DNA of 64,000 nt from Astragalus membranaceus (lineage: Eukaryota; Streptophyta; Magnoliopsida; Fabales; Fabaceae), in contig CM076850.1 of the NCBI GenBank assembly GCA_039519185.1, forward strand, positions 89,014,270 through 89,078,269, written 5' to 3'. The position numbers and the translations under genes are program-made. Shown piece after piece: positions 11,484-23,903 of the stretch (position 1 is its first letter; each line of letters begins with the position of its first letter). Under the pieces are notes generated by a model. It saw nothing but the letters and a program-made list of their open reading frames with translations, was not told where the DNA came from and searched no databases.

Positions 11484-12221
11484 ATGGCAAAGACTAAGGG
11501 TGGTTCTTCTAGTCAGGTACGGGACGGTGACTAGAGAGTGCGGCCTACAACTTCTGTTCGCAATAGGAAGACGCAGGGGTGTGGACGTGGACACAGATGG
11601 GGAGGCCGAACCGGGGGTGTATATTGAAAACCCACCACATGCTGATGCTGGTATTGAGTATGATGATATTTAGCATGATGCTGCTCATTTTGCTGCTACT
11701 GACTTAGTTGGTGCTGATCAGCAGCAGGCTGCGCATGCTGACGTGGCTGCTGCTGCTCCGGTTGGTGAGCCCTCCACATCAACACCTACTTACCCGTTCC
11801 CAGGTGGTCCGGATGTCAGGTCTGTATTGGCTACATACGGGCCACACATATCCCGGAAGATATGGGACGGGGAGGTAAGTTTATAGCATAAGTATTTTAA
11901 TAGTTATTTCAATTGTTATGTTTTCTTAAATGTTTGACTAATGGATACCGTCACAAATGCAGGAACGTGAGCCACTGAAGATTCATTCACACTGGCAGAG
12001 TACGCTGACCATCCGACCAGAGATTGAGGACTATGTCCAGGCATCTGGACTGTATCCCCTTAGAGATTAGGGTTCACCCACATCCATGTCGAGCTTATAA
12101 ATGCCTTCAATATGCGGTGGCAGCCAGACACCTCCAGCTTCCATCTTCCAGTTGGGGAGATGACGATCACCCTTGACGAGTCTCGCAGATCCTGCACATT
12201 CCCATTATGGGCAGCTTCTAT
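11484..12221 (+). pseudogene. PMD gene A, 5' part (plant mobile domain, MAIN/MAIL type)
   Basis: Exon 11,484-11,874 begins MAKTKGGSSSQ and exon 11,963-12,221 holds the start of the mobile domain, with recognisable W-Q-P-D-T-S-S-F-H-L-P-V-G-E-M-T-I-T-L residues. In-frame stops at codon 17 and later, and frameshifts in both exons, make it non-functional. The reading frame breaks at GSFY|, where a Gypsy LTR inserted. It resumes at 31,497 with DMSDYTKFE. PMD proteins (MAIN, MAIL1) act in silencing and genome maintenance in plants; many other PMD genes are carried by transposons, as here. Confidence 0.78.
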
Positions 12222-12920
12222 TGTAACACTCCAATTTTTGTATTTATATGTATATTTACTTGATTGAATACAGTAATAATTTTGTGACATATTTTTGTGT
12301 GTGATAGTCCTTGTAATTGATATATTTTAGTGAAATTGACTATTTTGCTATTTGAATTATTTCATTATCTATTTGCTAGTTTTGGAAACTATTAGCCATG
12401 ATTTATTATTATTGTTGCTTTTGTTATTGTATTATTTTATTTTCCCAATTCTATTAAATATAAGAATTGATTTATTGTTTATGTCAAAAAAAAAGAATTG
12501 ATTTATTCTACTTATAATATTATTATTATTATGGAATAATATATGTTATTTGGTAGAGTATAAAAAGTTTTTTTTTAAATTGTAAAAAAAAAAGGCTCTC
12601 ACTTTTTCCACACCACTCCCTATTCACCCCACACCATCAAACCCCCTAATTTCCCAAAATACCCTTAAATCAAAAACACCCTTTCTCCCTCCCTAAACCC
12701 TCACACCCCCTCTCACACTCACACAAACACACCCAACCGAACCCTAAACCTCTCCCTCACCCTCTTCGAATCTCCCTCTCCCAAACCCACTCAATCTTCG
12801 ATTTCAACCTCCAATCTCGTATTCCACACATAAGGTACACGATTCCTAACCCTCTTCTACTTCCATTTTGAGTTTTTTTGCTGTTTTTTTGCGTTTTTAA
12901 GAATCTGGTATTCGCGAAAT

Positions 12921-13097
12921 ATTCGGTTGAGCTCAACCGAATGGCTCCTGGGAACGAAGGCAAGACGAAGCCATTCGGTTGAGCCCTCCCGAATCCAATC
13001 GGTTGAGGTCAACCGAACAGTTTAAAATGTGAAATGAATTTTACACATTCGGTTGGGGTCAACTGAATTTGTATTCGGGTACCCCCAACCGAATGTA
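12921..13097. repeat. Palindromic ATTCGGTTG / CAACCGAAT cluster in the PMD-MULE-B leader intron
   Basis: 12,921-12,942 is a perfect 22-bp palindrome with the half-site ATTCGGTTGAG. Further direct and inverted half-sites follow at about 12,973-13,019 and 13,048-13,097 (CATTCGGTTGGGGTCAAC, then CCCCCAACCGAATG). The same arrangement is at 44,794-44,968 in copy C. It could form hairpins in RNA or serve as transposase-binding subterminal repeats. Confidence 0.7.
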
Positions 13098-13170
13098 GCT
13101 GTTATTTTTTTAAAAAGCTGTATTTTAAATTTTAAAATTGTTTATAACGTGTTCATTTGTTTTTTCAGTT

Positions 13171-13263
13171 ATGGCGGGGACTCGGGGTGCTCATTCTCAG
13201 ACACAGCCCGAGGGCCGGGCAACCAGACACATCCCGAGGGTCGTGCTGCTGCTGCTGGTTTAA
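13171..13263 (+). pseudogene. PMD gene B, first coding exon only
   Basis: It starts MAGTRGAHSQTQPEGRA after a good acceptor (TTTTTTCAG), matching copy C (MAKTRGSKSQS-PEGRAA) and more loosely copy A. It reaches a stop at 13,261-13,263 where the sequence switches to the tail of the antisense small gene. Everything downstream of the first exon has been deleted. Confidence 0.65.
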
Positions 13264-13350
13264 ATTAAACACGAAAACAACAATTTTATTATTAAAAAGT
13301 GTCACCGTACATAAAACTCGAAATACACGAAAACGATAAAATGACAGAAA

Positions 13351-13747
13351 CTACTGAGCTGGTGGAGTTAAACAACTAAGGATCTCAGCGACGGTCCGTG
13401 TGGTTTCCACGTACAAATGCAGATAACCCTTCCATTTAAACAGGACATAAATGGACATCATTGCTTGGACGTCATCGTCGTTCTTGACATCCATTGTAGA
13501 CCAGTGCACACGTCCATTAGACCAATCCGGTTTCCGATAAACTATACGAGTTATCTCTCACTTGTCGCCCTCCACTTACACCTTACGCAGTAGTTTATCT
13601 TTTAGGGCAGCGAATGTTATGATGTGTTTAAGCCTACACTGCATTGTGTCTCGCCTCTCGAAACAAACACTATCAACTTTGTTGGTGATGATGCCCTGAT
13701 GATGAATGATAGTGAGGGAAGAATCCTGAGTATTGTGTTAGGGGCAT
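13351..13747 (-). pseudogene. Antisense small gene of PMD-MULE-B (relic)
   Basis: Read on the minus strand, the frame gives HHQGIITNKVDSV, then VYRKPDWSNGRVHWSTMDV, then DDDVQAMM and YLHLYVETTRTVAE, ending at 13,351. It is plainly homologous to the intact gene at 34,226-34,630 (TYRKPNYGGND, EIQSDDDIHTMM). It has an early frameshift after the ATG (13,745-13,747) and two in-frame stops near KV-VEGDK-EITR. A TATA-like CTATTATAAATT lies upstream at about 13,820-13,831, as in copy A. Confidence 0.72.
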
Positions 13748-14069
13748 TTTTTTTGTGGAGAAGAAGAAGCAGATAAGGGGTTAGGGTTTTTGTGAAGTAG
13801 AAGGGAAAGCTGAAGCCCAATTTATAATAGGCGTGGGGAAACATGAGCCGTTGATCAAAATTTTAGATCACAAATCTGAGCCGTTTATTTTCTATCCGTT
13901 GGGTAACAATTTCCAAAGGAAATGCCATCCACTCCTTTTCCTGACACGTTTGACTGGTTGTGAGCCGTTGGTTAAAAGTGTCGGTGGAATCTGAGTCGTT
14001 CAATTTTTTTTTAAAATACGTAATAAATACACACGCATAAGTCAAATTGGATGTATCAAACTGACAGAT

Positions 14070-14280
14070 AAATCCGATTTGACCATTTATTTCAGTATAG
14101 AAAGCAAAATTTGGTCCTAACGGATATAGCTAAATCCAACGAGCAATCGGATTTACGCACCCCAAACGTAAATCCGATTATGTCTTTTAATGAATCGGAT
14201 TTACCTGGATGGGGGTATATCCGATTTTGAAAAATACAAAGCGGATTTACGTTTGGGGTACGTAAATCCGATTTGTTTTT
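14070..14280. repeat. AATCCGATTT / AAATCGGATT cluster in PMD-MULE-B
   Basis: Six or more half-sites in both orientations (GATAAATCCGATTTGAC, GTAAATCCGATTATG, GAATCGGATTTACC, GGATTTACGTTTGGGG and others) occupy the spacer between the antisense small gene and the transposase. The largest inverted pair is CACCCCAAACGTAAATCCG against CGGATTTACGTTTGGGGT. Confidence 0.65.
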
Positions 14281-14326
14281 TATTTTAAATTAATTTCTGT
14301 ATAACTGTTGTTGTATTTTGAAACAG

Positions 14327-16600
14327 ATATTGACCCGCATACAGAGTCGCCGGTTGTTCCTTTCGTGGTAGACACTACAGGGACATTCTGGACGGAGAGG
14401 GTATATTTTTCATACTAATTTTTTTAATCAAAATTTGGTAGATATTTAATTAGCTAAGTACGTAACATTTTTCTATTTTTTCTATTTTGTAGATATTTTC
14501 TACACGCGAGGATGTAGAAGAATAGGCTAAAGCGGTTGGGAGACGTATTGGAGTTGTGGTTATCATTGTAAGATCTGACAAAGCTGGAGTTAAAAGGGGT
14601 TCTAGAGATAAGATTATTTTTTGTTGTGAGAAGCAAGGGAAGTGGTCTAATGATTCTAGAGTTTTCGGGTCTAAGAAAAGAAGCTGTCCGTTTACATTGA
14701 GAGCTACTTGTACAATACGTCATGGGGGTTGGCGTGTCAATGTTAGGTGTGGTCTTCACACACATGAGTTGCTTACTACCCCCGGTCGGGTCGACAGCTT
14801 TTGGTCGTTTAACTAAGCCGCGGAAATCTATTGTTAATGAGCACACTGATCTGAATATTGTTGCCCCGAAAGATTGTCTTACTGCTTTGAAGAACCATTA
14901 TCTGGACAACGTTACTTCTCTTCCTCAAATATATAGGCACCGTTACGCCTATAGGTCTTCTAAGAGGGGTCCTAGAACGGACATTCAGGAGCTTTTGAGA
15001 TTGATTGAGTCGCAAAATTATTTATGTTGGAGCAGAAAAGTTGAGGGTTCCGATGTGGTCAGTGACATCATGTGGGCGCATCCCACTTCTATTAAGTTAT
15101 TCCAGTTGTTTCCAAAGGTTCTTATTCTTGACACCACCTACAAGACAAACAAATACAATCTACCTCTATTGGAGATTGTAGGAGTCACTTCAACGGAGTT
15201 AACTTTCTCGCTTGATTTTGCCTATATTTCACACGAGCTTGGAATTCATTTTACTTGGGCATTGCAGCAACTAAAAGAATTATTTGACTTGCACGGGCTT
15301 CAGCCTCAGGTATTCTTGACTGACAGAGATCTTGGTCTTATGTCCGGTATTCTTGATGTCTTTCCTTCGACTACAAATTTGTTATGTTCTTGGTACGTGA
15401 CCAAAAATGTGAAAGCAAAGATTAAAGAGTTGGTGCACGTGGATAGGCAAAAGGACGTCCTCTCTCTTTGGCATAACATTATTGATTCACTTGACGAGTC
15501 AGAGTACTCAGCTCACTTGAAGATTTTTGAGGATTCCTGCGTTGATTTGCCCGCTCTTATTAAGTATGTGCATGACACGTGGTTGACAAAGCATAAGGAA
15601 AGATTTATCTTGGCATGGACAAACCAGATCCCACACTTCGGGAATCAGACCACCAATAGGTACTTTGACACGTGTTTAGTATTTTTATCGTAGTTTAAAT
15701 TTTTTTGACACGTGTTTAGTATTTTTATCGTAGTTTAATTTTTTTTGACACATGTTTAGTATTTTTATGCGTGTTTATTGTTATTATTTAAGAGTCGAGT
15801 CAGCTCATTGGACTTTGAAGAGACACTTAAGGAATTCTGGAGGTGACTTGTCTAAGTCTTTTAAATCTATGCATGAGATACTTACTCTTCAATTTGACAA
15901 ATTCATCAGGTCTTTTCAAAGAAGCATAAACCGTATCGAAGTGGATTCCAATACTCATTTGTTTAAAAAGCTTCGCGGTGTTGTGTCTTTAAATGCTTTG
16001 GATCATATTGTTAAAGAGTTTTCAAAATCGACATCTGGGGTTGGATATGACAAAGCCCGCTGTGGGTGCATTATTAGAAAGACACGTCTTCTTCCTTGTG
16101 CTTGTGAGCTAGGTGTGTACCATGTCTCCGGTACTCCTATTCCGTTGGATGTTGTAGACGACCATTGGAAAAACTTGAGTTTGGATTCTATAGATGATAA
16201 ATTCTCCCAAGAAAAATCTGTTGACTATGATATTTCTTACCAAATGGAGATGATTTGGGCGAGATATAATCGTATGACTCCTGAGGAGAGATTCGTCCTC
16301 AAGAAAAAACTTAATGAGCTTGCATTCCCTACCACTTCTTCAATGGTTGCACCACCATTTAAAGTTAAAACAAAAGGTGCACCAAAGAAGAAAAAGCAGA
16401 AATTATATGATGTCAAGCGTGATCCTTCTGGGTGGGAGAATGTGGATGAGAAGATGAAACTGACTCAAGAATCTGAGACTTCTTGTAAAAATTCATCACA
16501 GTGGTCTTCTTGTATAAAATCATCACAGCGGTCTTCAAAGCTATCTCAGAGTGTTTCTAAAAAAAGACCCAAAAAAGAACATGTTCACGTCAATAAATAG
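14327..16600 (+). pseudogene. FAR1-like MULE transposase (PMD-MULE-B)
   Basis: Exons are 14,327-14,400, 14,493-15,659 and 15,793-16,600. The N-terminus has a FAR1-type zinc cluster (FCCEKQGKW, SCPFTLRATC, HTHEL). The middle carries the MULE transposase core with LDTTYKTNKYNLPLL and VFLTDRDLGLM (first and second catalytic Asp), then TTNRVESAHW across the last intron. The end holds a SWIM-like zinc motif (CGCIIRKTRLLPCAC) and a basic Lys-rich tail. Defects are a Trp to TAG change at 14,523-14,525 and a frameshift around 14,780-14,800. The rest is open, so inactivation is not ancient. Confidence 0.85.
15660..15792 (+). repeat. Triplicated motif forming the transposase intron
   Basis: TTTTTTGACACGTGTTTAGTATTTTTAT repeats three times at about 52-bp spacing between the donor GTACTTTG and the acceptor TTATTTAAG. 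Splicing it out joins TTNR to VESAHW exactly as expected for the family. Confidence 0.75.
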
Positions 16601-18173
16601 CGCTAGTGTTTTTAAAAATACTTACTGTCAGCACCTCCCTGTTTTTATTCACACACCCCCTATCTCACTTCACTACCTCTTCCCTCATACGCGCACAGAC
16701 ACACGCAGTGCCGTCATCTACCATCCTCCATCAAACCATCTTCGAGCATATTCTCTCTTCGATTTCTCTCTCGTTTGGTCACGAAAATACGCCAAATTTC
16801 ATAATCCTACACAAAATCGAACCCTGAACACGTTAGTGATGTCCGTTTCCTCAATGAGAGCTCCGTTCGTCGCAACTTCTCTCTCCAGTGAGCTGTGTTT
16901 CGCATTTTTCCGGTCACCACATTCATTGTTTTGAAAAACGGACGTCATTTTTGGATTCAACGCGTCGAAACCTTCGAGAAACACTAATCCTTTTTTTGAA
17001 TCGGTGAAGTTGACTTCAAACTCTTCGTAACCTGTTGTCTCAGTGAGACTCTTTTTCCGTCGCTCTTTTTGCGACCTTTTGATTCGGTTTTGATGACTAA
17101 TATTAATATTAATTATTTGGAACTAATTTTTCTACTCAGCATAATTCTACATAATTTTACAGCTATGTTTTGATTTTTTTTGAACTCGCAATATAATATT
17201 ATTTTACGGACTCGTTTGTTGCTCAAATTTGTCCATTTCGGTTGCCATGGGGAACATCCTTCATTTACTTTTTGCCGTGGACTATTTTATTGAGGTACGG
17301 GATGATCTTCGGCTTATATTCGGGTTGTAGGGATTTCAACTAATCCCTTGAACACCTAATTAAATATGCATATGGCCTTATAAAATGAGGTCATCACCTA
17401 AGAGATTGTTGTGAAGTATTTGATTTATAATTTAATTATTAGTAATGAATGTTGTATTTATGTCTATTATGGATATTGTTTGTACGCGTGTGCTTTTATT
17501 GAACTCCTGAGTTGTAGTGTTAATTGGGTATCCTATGTGATATGTCGATTTGATACTTATGCGTGATTAAATGTTGTTATTATATGTTTGTAGAAACGGA
17601 TTAAACTGAATTGTCTTGTTGTGCTTGTCATGTATCGGAATTGAGACTTGAGTCATAAGTTGATATGTTTTGAACGATTGATTTACTATGAATATAAAAT
17701 AATATTGCTTCTTTAAGGATTGATTAAAAAAGCCAACAAGTAGTGTAATCTTTGATATTTAAAAATATTGTATGCTATATTAAAAGAGAAAACGACAGAA
17801 GCAGAGGTAGTAATTAAATTTTAAATCAATTTGAAATAACAAAAGGTGTAGGTAAAACACGCGTGTCTTTGTTACTATTATGATTATACTAAGTGATATA
17901 TGATTATCATTTGATATCATTGTGATGAGCTACCTAGCCTGTAACAGATGAGAATGGTGCTCAGGTGATACCGTGACTACACTGTGATTGTGGTTGTGAT
18001 ATGTGGTTGTGCGTGTTGTGATATGGTATCATTGAGTCTGAGTCACCTAGCATGTGAGAAGCAAGAATAATAATCGAGTCGTGTTATGGCAAACCTAGTA
18101 TCTTTGAGTCTGAGTTACCAAGTCTGTGAGAGGCGATTCGGTACTCAAGTGATGCCACAGTTGACCCAGTGTG
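16601..18173. other. Second segment of the Gypsy LTR; no gene
   Basis: A C-rich leader-like stretch (16,640-16,900) grades into AT-rich sequence. The end (17,910-18,165) holds several diverged units of CATTGAGTCTGAGTCACCTAG...CTGTGAGAGG. This last motif resumes at 24,190 after the Copia element. The short open frames at 16,551-16,984 are not supported as genes. Confidence 0.55.
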
Positions 18174-19781
18174 TGTTGAACCAAGGACAAACACTCTTTG
18201 TTTTGTATGATAACAAATTACAATCTGTCTACTAATGGTTACAGTTGAACAAAAGTACAGGACATGAATCAAAGAGCAGGACATCTTAAAGTGTAGCGGC
18301 TTGAAGAAGAAGCTACTCTAGAGTTCAAGAACTATTTGTTAATCTGCTTTTGATAGGACACAGTGTAAGAACCTATCACTTTAGTTCTATAACTTTTAGT
18401 AGTTGAGAGATGATTTTTTAAAATATAACTGGTGTGTTAAAAGCGTAGAAAAATCTTTTATATAAAAGCCTAATAGGTAGACATGTAGCATGAGAAAATG
18501 GTAAAGCTAAGAATCGATTGATGACTTTGTGTTTATAAGTTGAAAATTGATTCCTAGCCTAATTATTCAAGCAAAGAATCGATTTGTGGCTTCCTCCACA
18601 AAGCTAGAAATCGATTCCTAGCCTATGGTCTTTTAAAGGAATATGTTTTGGAAAGAAAACAATCGATTGATGACCTTGTGTTTGTAAAGAGGAAAATCGA
18701 TTATGACTTGTGTTTAAAATAAAAGAAATCGATTGCTCACTTCTCATTAAAGAGCAAGATCGATTTTGGGCTTCATCCTTGAAGCACAAAATCGATTCTT
18801 GGCTTGATTACTTAAAGCAAGAAATCGATTCTTATCCTGTTTTTGTTAGAGCACATAATCGATTTCTTCACACTTGTTTTAAAGCAAACAATCGATTCTT
18901 CACTTCTTAAAAGTGCTACAACGGTCACATTTTAATCGATTATCATACACAATTGTTTTAAGCAAATAATCGATTCTTTTTTTGTCCAACGGTCATATTT
19001 TTGCAAATCCTATAAATAGGACTTTGGCTTTCACGTTCAATAGACAACAACACTACGCAAAATTACAAATCTGAAAAAGAGAAAAAGAAGAACTCTCACC
19101 GTCAAATTCTTTCAAGTTCTTCATCTCTTAATCCAAATCACTCATCTCTCTCAACTACTATACTGTTATACTGCTTGAGTGATTGGATCATAGTTTCTCT
19201 ATTGTATTCATCTATTCTTGGTTATTGTGAAATCCTGGGAAGCACTCTTCGGTCGTTCAATCGGGAAGACTGGATCGGTGGCGAAATCCTTAGCGGGGAG
19301 CTTGGGTTCTCAGTTTGGGGTAAATTGAGATTAGCTATAGGGAAGTTGCTTGCTTGTAAGACATTGAAGAAGTTCTTCTCATATAGTGGTTGTTATCAAG
19401 TCCAAAGGTTGCAAAGTCGGAGGCCGAGGACGTAGGGCTTTTATCTCGAACCTCGTAAAAATCACGGCGTATCTCTTTCCCTTCTCTTTACTTTGTTTAT
19501 CGTTTATACTTGTTTATAGTTATATTTGATATCATTGCGCTGCGTTAAATTTCAATATCACTATCTGTTTATCATTAAATTTGATAATAGTGTGGTTAGC
19601 GCAAAATATCACTGTAACTGGATCTGTCATAGGTATAGCTTGCTTAGATACTGCATATAGTTTAAATCCTATTTTCCGGATTTGATTTAAACGCGCATCG
19701 TTAATTTTTGAAAACAAAAAGAATTCAATTTTAGCGTATAACCTTATTCACCCCCCTCTAAGGTTATCATATAGTCCAACA
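18174..19781 (+). repeat. 5' LTR of the Copia element (1,608 bp)
   Basis: The LTR starts TGTTGAACCAAGG and ends TATAGTCCAACA. The stretch 18,500-18,980 is dominated by about 15 AATCGATT or ATCGATTT motifs at irregular spacing. CCTATAAATAGGA at 19,010 is a likely TATA box. The primer-binding site TGGTATCAGAGC is at 19,784-19,795. Confidence 0.85.
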
Positions 19782-19855
19782 ATTGGTATCAGAGCTAGAA
19801 ATTGCATATAGAGCTTAACACCTCGCAATTTTATTTAATTTATTTATTTTTGATC

Positions 19856-21091
19856 ATGGGTTCATTTATGAAAGAGGGGATGTCCTTCAATAGGCCACCC
19901 CTGTTTGATGGGACTAACTATGACTATTGGAGTAGTCGAATGAAATGTCATGTGCAGGCTATAGATTTCACTTTATGGAGGATCATTGTTGATGGGCCAC
20001 TCATTCCTATGAGAATCAAGATCACTAAACCTAGTGTTGCTATTGATGGAGATACTACTAAATCTCAAGCTATCGGTAAAGCTGAGGAAGTTCCTATTGA
20101 AGATATCTATGCCATTGATTTGAGTGAGCTGAGAAAATCTGAGTTAGAAAAAATATCTCTAAATGCCAAAGCAATGAATATTCTTCACCTATCTTTATGT
20201 GAAGAAGAGTATGGAAGGGTAAAAGGTTGTCTGACAGCTAAAGAAATTTGGGACTTTTTGGAAGCAACTCATGTTGGTACAAGTCAAGTAAAGGATACAA
20301 AAATTAGAATTCTCACTTCTGAGTATGAAGCTTTCAAAATGAAGGAAGGTGAATCTATTGCTGCTATGCACCAAAGATTAAATTTAATAGTGAATAACTT
20401 GAGAGCTCTTGGGAAGAAATATTCAACAAAAGATTTGAATGGGAAGATTCTTGCATCCTTGACTAGCGAATTCTTTCCTAAGACTTGTGCTATCACTGAA
20501 GTCAAAGATATTGGCACTTTACCTCAAGAAGACTTGATTGGGTCACTTCTTGCATTTGAGGTGGTGTTGGCCGCTAAGAAGGCTCAAGAAATAGAAGTGG
20601 TCAAAGAAAGAAAGTCTCTTGCTCTTGCTGCTAAAACTCCTAAGGTGGCAAGGAAAGAGGTTGAGTCTGATGAAGAATCTGATGATGAAGACATGGCTAT
20701 GTTTGCCAAGAAATTCAAAAAATTCATGAGACTCAACAAGCTTCGAAAGGGTGACTATTCAAAGAAATCTGGGTACAACAAAGAAGACAGTTATGAGAAA
20801 AGAGATTATCAACCAAAATGTTTTGAATGCAACAAACCGGGTCATCTCAAAGTAAATTGTCCAAAGCTAAAATCCAAGTACAAACAAAAGAAAGCCATGA
20901 AGGCTACATGGGACAACACAGATACTGATGGTGATACAGATGAAGAAGAGGAAGTCGCAAATGATGTTTGTCTTATGGCAAGTGACATCCGGAGGCTACA
21001 TGGGACAGTCTTGGCACTGATAGTGAAACAGATGAAGAAGAGCAGACTGTCAATGTTGTTTGTCTTATGGCAAATGATACATCTAAGGTAA
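19856..21091 (+). pseudogene. Copia gag
   Basis: Translation begins MGSFMKEGMSFNRPPLFDG, with the typical NYDYWSSRMKCHVQA segment of Copia gag. The nucleocapsid zinc knuckle CFECNKPGHLKVNCPKL lies near 20,820. After a DTDGDTDEEEE stretch the frame is lost close to 21,000. A second copy of CLMA(S/N)D continues in another frame from 21,067, so a short duplication plus frameshift separates gag from the following coding. Confidence 0.82.
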
Positions 21092-23903
21092 TTCGTGATA
21101 ACCATAGTCTTTATGATTCACTTGAGCATGATGATTTATTTGATGATGTGTGTAGTAGTCAAAATTTGAGTGAGGCTTTTGAAGCTCTTTATTTTGAACA
21201 TGAAACTCTTTTGGTAAAATCTAAGAAATTGACAAAGAGCAACAAAAGCATGCTCACTCAAATTGAGACTCTTGAGAATGAGGTAGCTAAGTTGAAGAAT
21301 GAGCTACATAAAACTAAACCTTTCAACCTTGAGCTTCTTGAGCTTAAACAAAATTTTGAAAAAGTCAAGGTTGAAAATGAAATTTTGAAAGAATCTTTAA
21401 AAAGGTTTGAGGTTGGTGAAAAGACCTTAACCAAGATGCTTCACTCCCAACATGAGTATGTTGATAGGAGAGGTATTGGGTATGAAGGTAATTCCACCTC
21501 CTCTGTTGTGAAAAAGAAAATGACTTTTGTAGCTGCTACTTCAAGTAAGACACCTACTGTTTTCTCTTGCACTTATTGTCAAAAAGGAAACCATAGCTCT
21601 CATAGATGCCTATTCGTAGATTGTGTGAGCTTGGTACCCTTATACCTGCTTGTAAGAAACCAATGTGGATTGTGAAAACAAACCCCTTGATGACTAACCC
21701 CCTAGGACCCAACAAAATTTGGGTACCTCGTACTAGTGGTTAATGTTCCTTTTGCAAGTTGGTCAGTCATTCAAGAAGAAAAATGTGTGGATGGTTGATA
21801 GTGGATGCTCAAAGGCATATGACTGGTGATGCTTCACTATTCTTGAAGTTGAGCCACAAAGCTAGTGGATCTGTAAAGTTTGCCAACAATGAATCTGCTC
21901 AAGTAATAGGTAAAGGTTGTGTGGGTAAGGAAAACACAATCAAAATTAAAAATGCTTTACTAGTTGATGGTGTGAAATTTAACTTGCTAAGTGTTAGCCA
22001 ATTATGTGATAATGATTTTGATGTGCATTTTTTTGTTGATAAATGTGTTATTACTCATAGATCTTCTAAACTTTATATTACTGGCTTTCGAGAAAATAAT
22101 GTGTATTATGTTGATCTTGACAATGTGAGTAATGATATTGTATGCATGCCTTCCTTGCTTGATGATGTGAATCTGTGGCATAGACGTCTAGGACATGCTA
22201 GTATAGAACATTTATCTAAGTTGAGTAAGAATGAGCATGTTAGAGGTCTACCCAGGTTGAAATATGAAAAGGGTCAACTGTGTGATGCATGTCAGCTAGG
22301 TAAGTTGCATAAATCCTCTTTTAATTCAAAACCTGTTATTTCCACCAAAAATGTGCTTGAATTGCTCCATCTTGATTTATTTGGTGAAATTGATGTTGTA
22401 AGTCTAGGAGGGTCCAAGTATGTCTTCGTGATTGTAGATGATTATTCTAGGTATACTTGAGTCATTCTACTTGCAAATAAAAGTGATGTTTTTAATGAGT
22501 TTGCTAAGTTGTGCAGAAAGTTACAGAATGAGAAAAGCTTAGCCATCAAGGAAATTAGAAGTGATCATGGAGGAGAGTACGAAAATTCATCATTCAGGAC
22601 TTGGTGTGAAAAATATGGTGTTCATCATAACTTTTCAGCTCCAAGAACTCCTCAACAAAACGGTGTGGTGGAAAGGAAGAATAGAACCATACAAGAGATA
22701 AGCATAACAATGTTGAATGAGCACAACCTTCCCAAATACTTTTGGGGTCATGCAGTTGATACACCATGTCACGTGCTAAACAGGGTATACTTGAGGCCAT
22801 CTCTTAACAAAACACCATACGAGTTGTGGAATGGTAGAGCTCCAAATATTTCATACTTCAAGGTTTTTGGAAGTAAGTGCTTCATTCTCAACACAAAGGA
22901 CAAGTTGGGTAAGTTTGATGCAAAATCAACTGAAGGTATTTTTATGGGTTATTCAAGTCATAGTAGAGCTTATATTGTTTACAATAAGATTGATAAATGT
23001 ATGCAATAATCTATACATGTTTCTTTTGATGAAACTAACCCATTTGCCAAGAAAGTTGATGATGAGGATGAAGTGGTTGAAGTAATAAAAAACAGAATGC
23101 ATGAATCAACCAATGAAAGTGTAGAAGAAGCCGAGGTGAAAGTGGAACCTCAAGAAGAAGCTGAAGTGGAACGACAGCCCCAAGACATCGATGGCCATCT
23201 CCATGGAAGAACACATGATGATTTGCCCAAAACTTGGAAATCAGTTCGAGATCATCCCATGGAGCAAATTATTGGTAGTCCATCAAAGGGGGTAACAACT
23301 CGTTCTTCTCTTAATCATTTATGCTTTCATAGTGCTTTTGTCTCTCAAATAGTTCCTAATAATATTAAGGAAGCTTTAAATGATCCAGAATGGGTTGTGT
23401 CAATGCAAAAAGAACTTGAATAATTTGAACGGAACAAAGTTTGGTACTTAGTTGAAAAACCTGTTGATAGAACCGTTATTGGTACTAAATGGGTTTTTCG
23501 CAACAAACTTGATGAAAATGGTGTTATTTTATTAAATAAAAGCCGTTTGGTTGTTCAAGGTTTTAACCAAATCGAATGGGTGGATTTTGAAGAAACTTTT
23601 GCTCCGGTGGCTAGGTTGGAGTCCATTCGTATAATATTGGCATTTGCTAGTTACATGGACTTCAAACTACACCAAATGGATGTCAAGAGTGCCTTCCTAA
23701 ATGGTTTTTTAGAAGAAGAAGTATATGTTAAACAACCCCCTGGTTTTAAAGATTTTAAAAACCCAAATCATGTTTTCAAACTTGACAAAGCACTTTACGG
23801 ATTAAAACAAGCTCCTAGAGCTTGGTATGAGTGACTAAGCAAACATTTAATTGCAAATGGTTTCAAAAAGGGTAAGATTGATTCTACCTTATTCCTTAAA
23901 ACC
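21067..23903 (+). pseudogene. Copia pol (spacer, protease border, integrase, truncated reverse transcriptase)
   Basis: 21,067-21,675 is a coiled-coil, Lys/Glu-rich spacer ending in a second zinc-finger-like CTYCQKGNHSSHRC, as in SIRE elements. Integrase follows with LWHRRLGHAS, HLDLFGEI, RSDHGGEYE and NGVVERKNRT, giving the catalytic D, D and E. A Trp to TGA stop occurs at 22,458 (DDYSRYT-VILL). Reverse transcriptase begins near 23,400 (WVFRNKLDENG, FAPVARLES, MDVKSAFLNGFL, LYGLKQAPRAW). It stops after TLFLK, before the YVDD active site. RNase H is absent. Confidence 0.85.

Larger units (their letters stand above)
12594..16610 (+). mobile_element. PMD-MULE-B: deleted element with FAR1/MULE transposase
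   Basis: The left end GGCTCTCACTTTTTCC parallels the start of copy C (GGCCATCACTTTTCCC at 44,475). The C-rich leader and the palindromic ATTCGGTTG intron are also shared with C. Inside are a PMD first coding exon, an antisense small-gene relic and a transposase gene. The PMD body is missing: sequence passes from the first exon straight to the end of the small gene. I could not find a matching right terminal repeat; the element must end soon after the transposase stop at 16,600. Confidence 0.6.

Noticed and set aside
18084..18910. Several short frames on both strands in the Copia LTR
   Set aside because: All lie in LTR sequence rich in ATCGATT repeats, without family resemblance.
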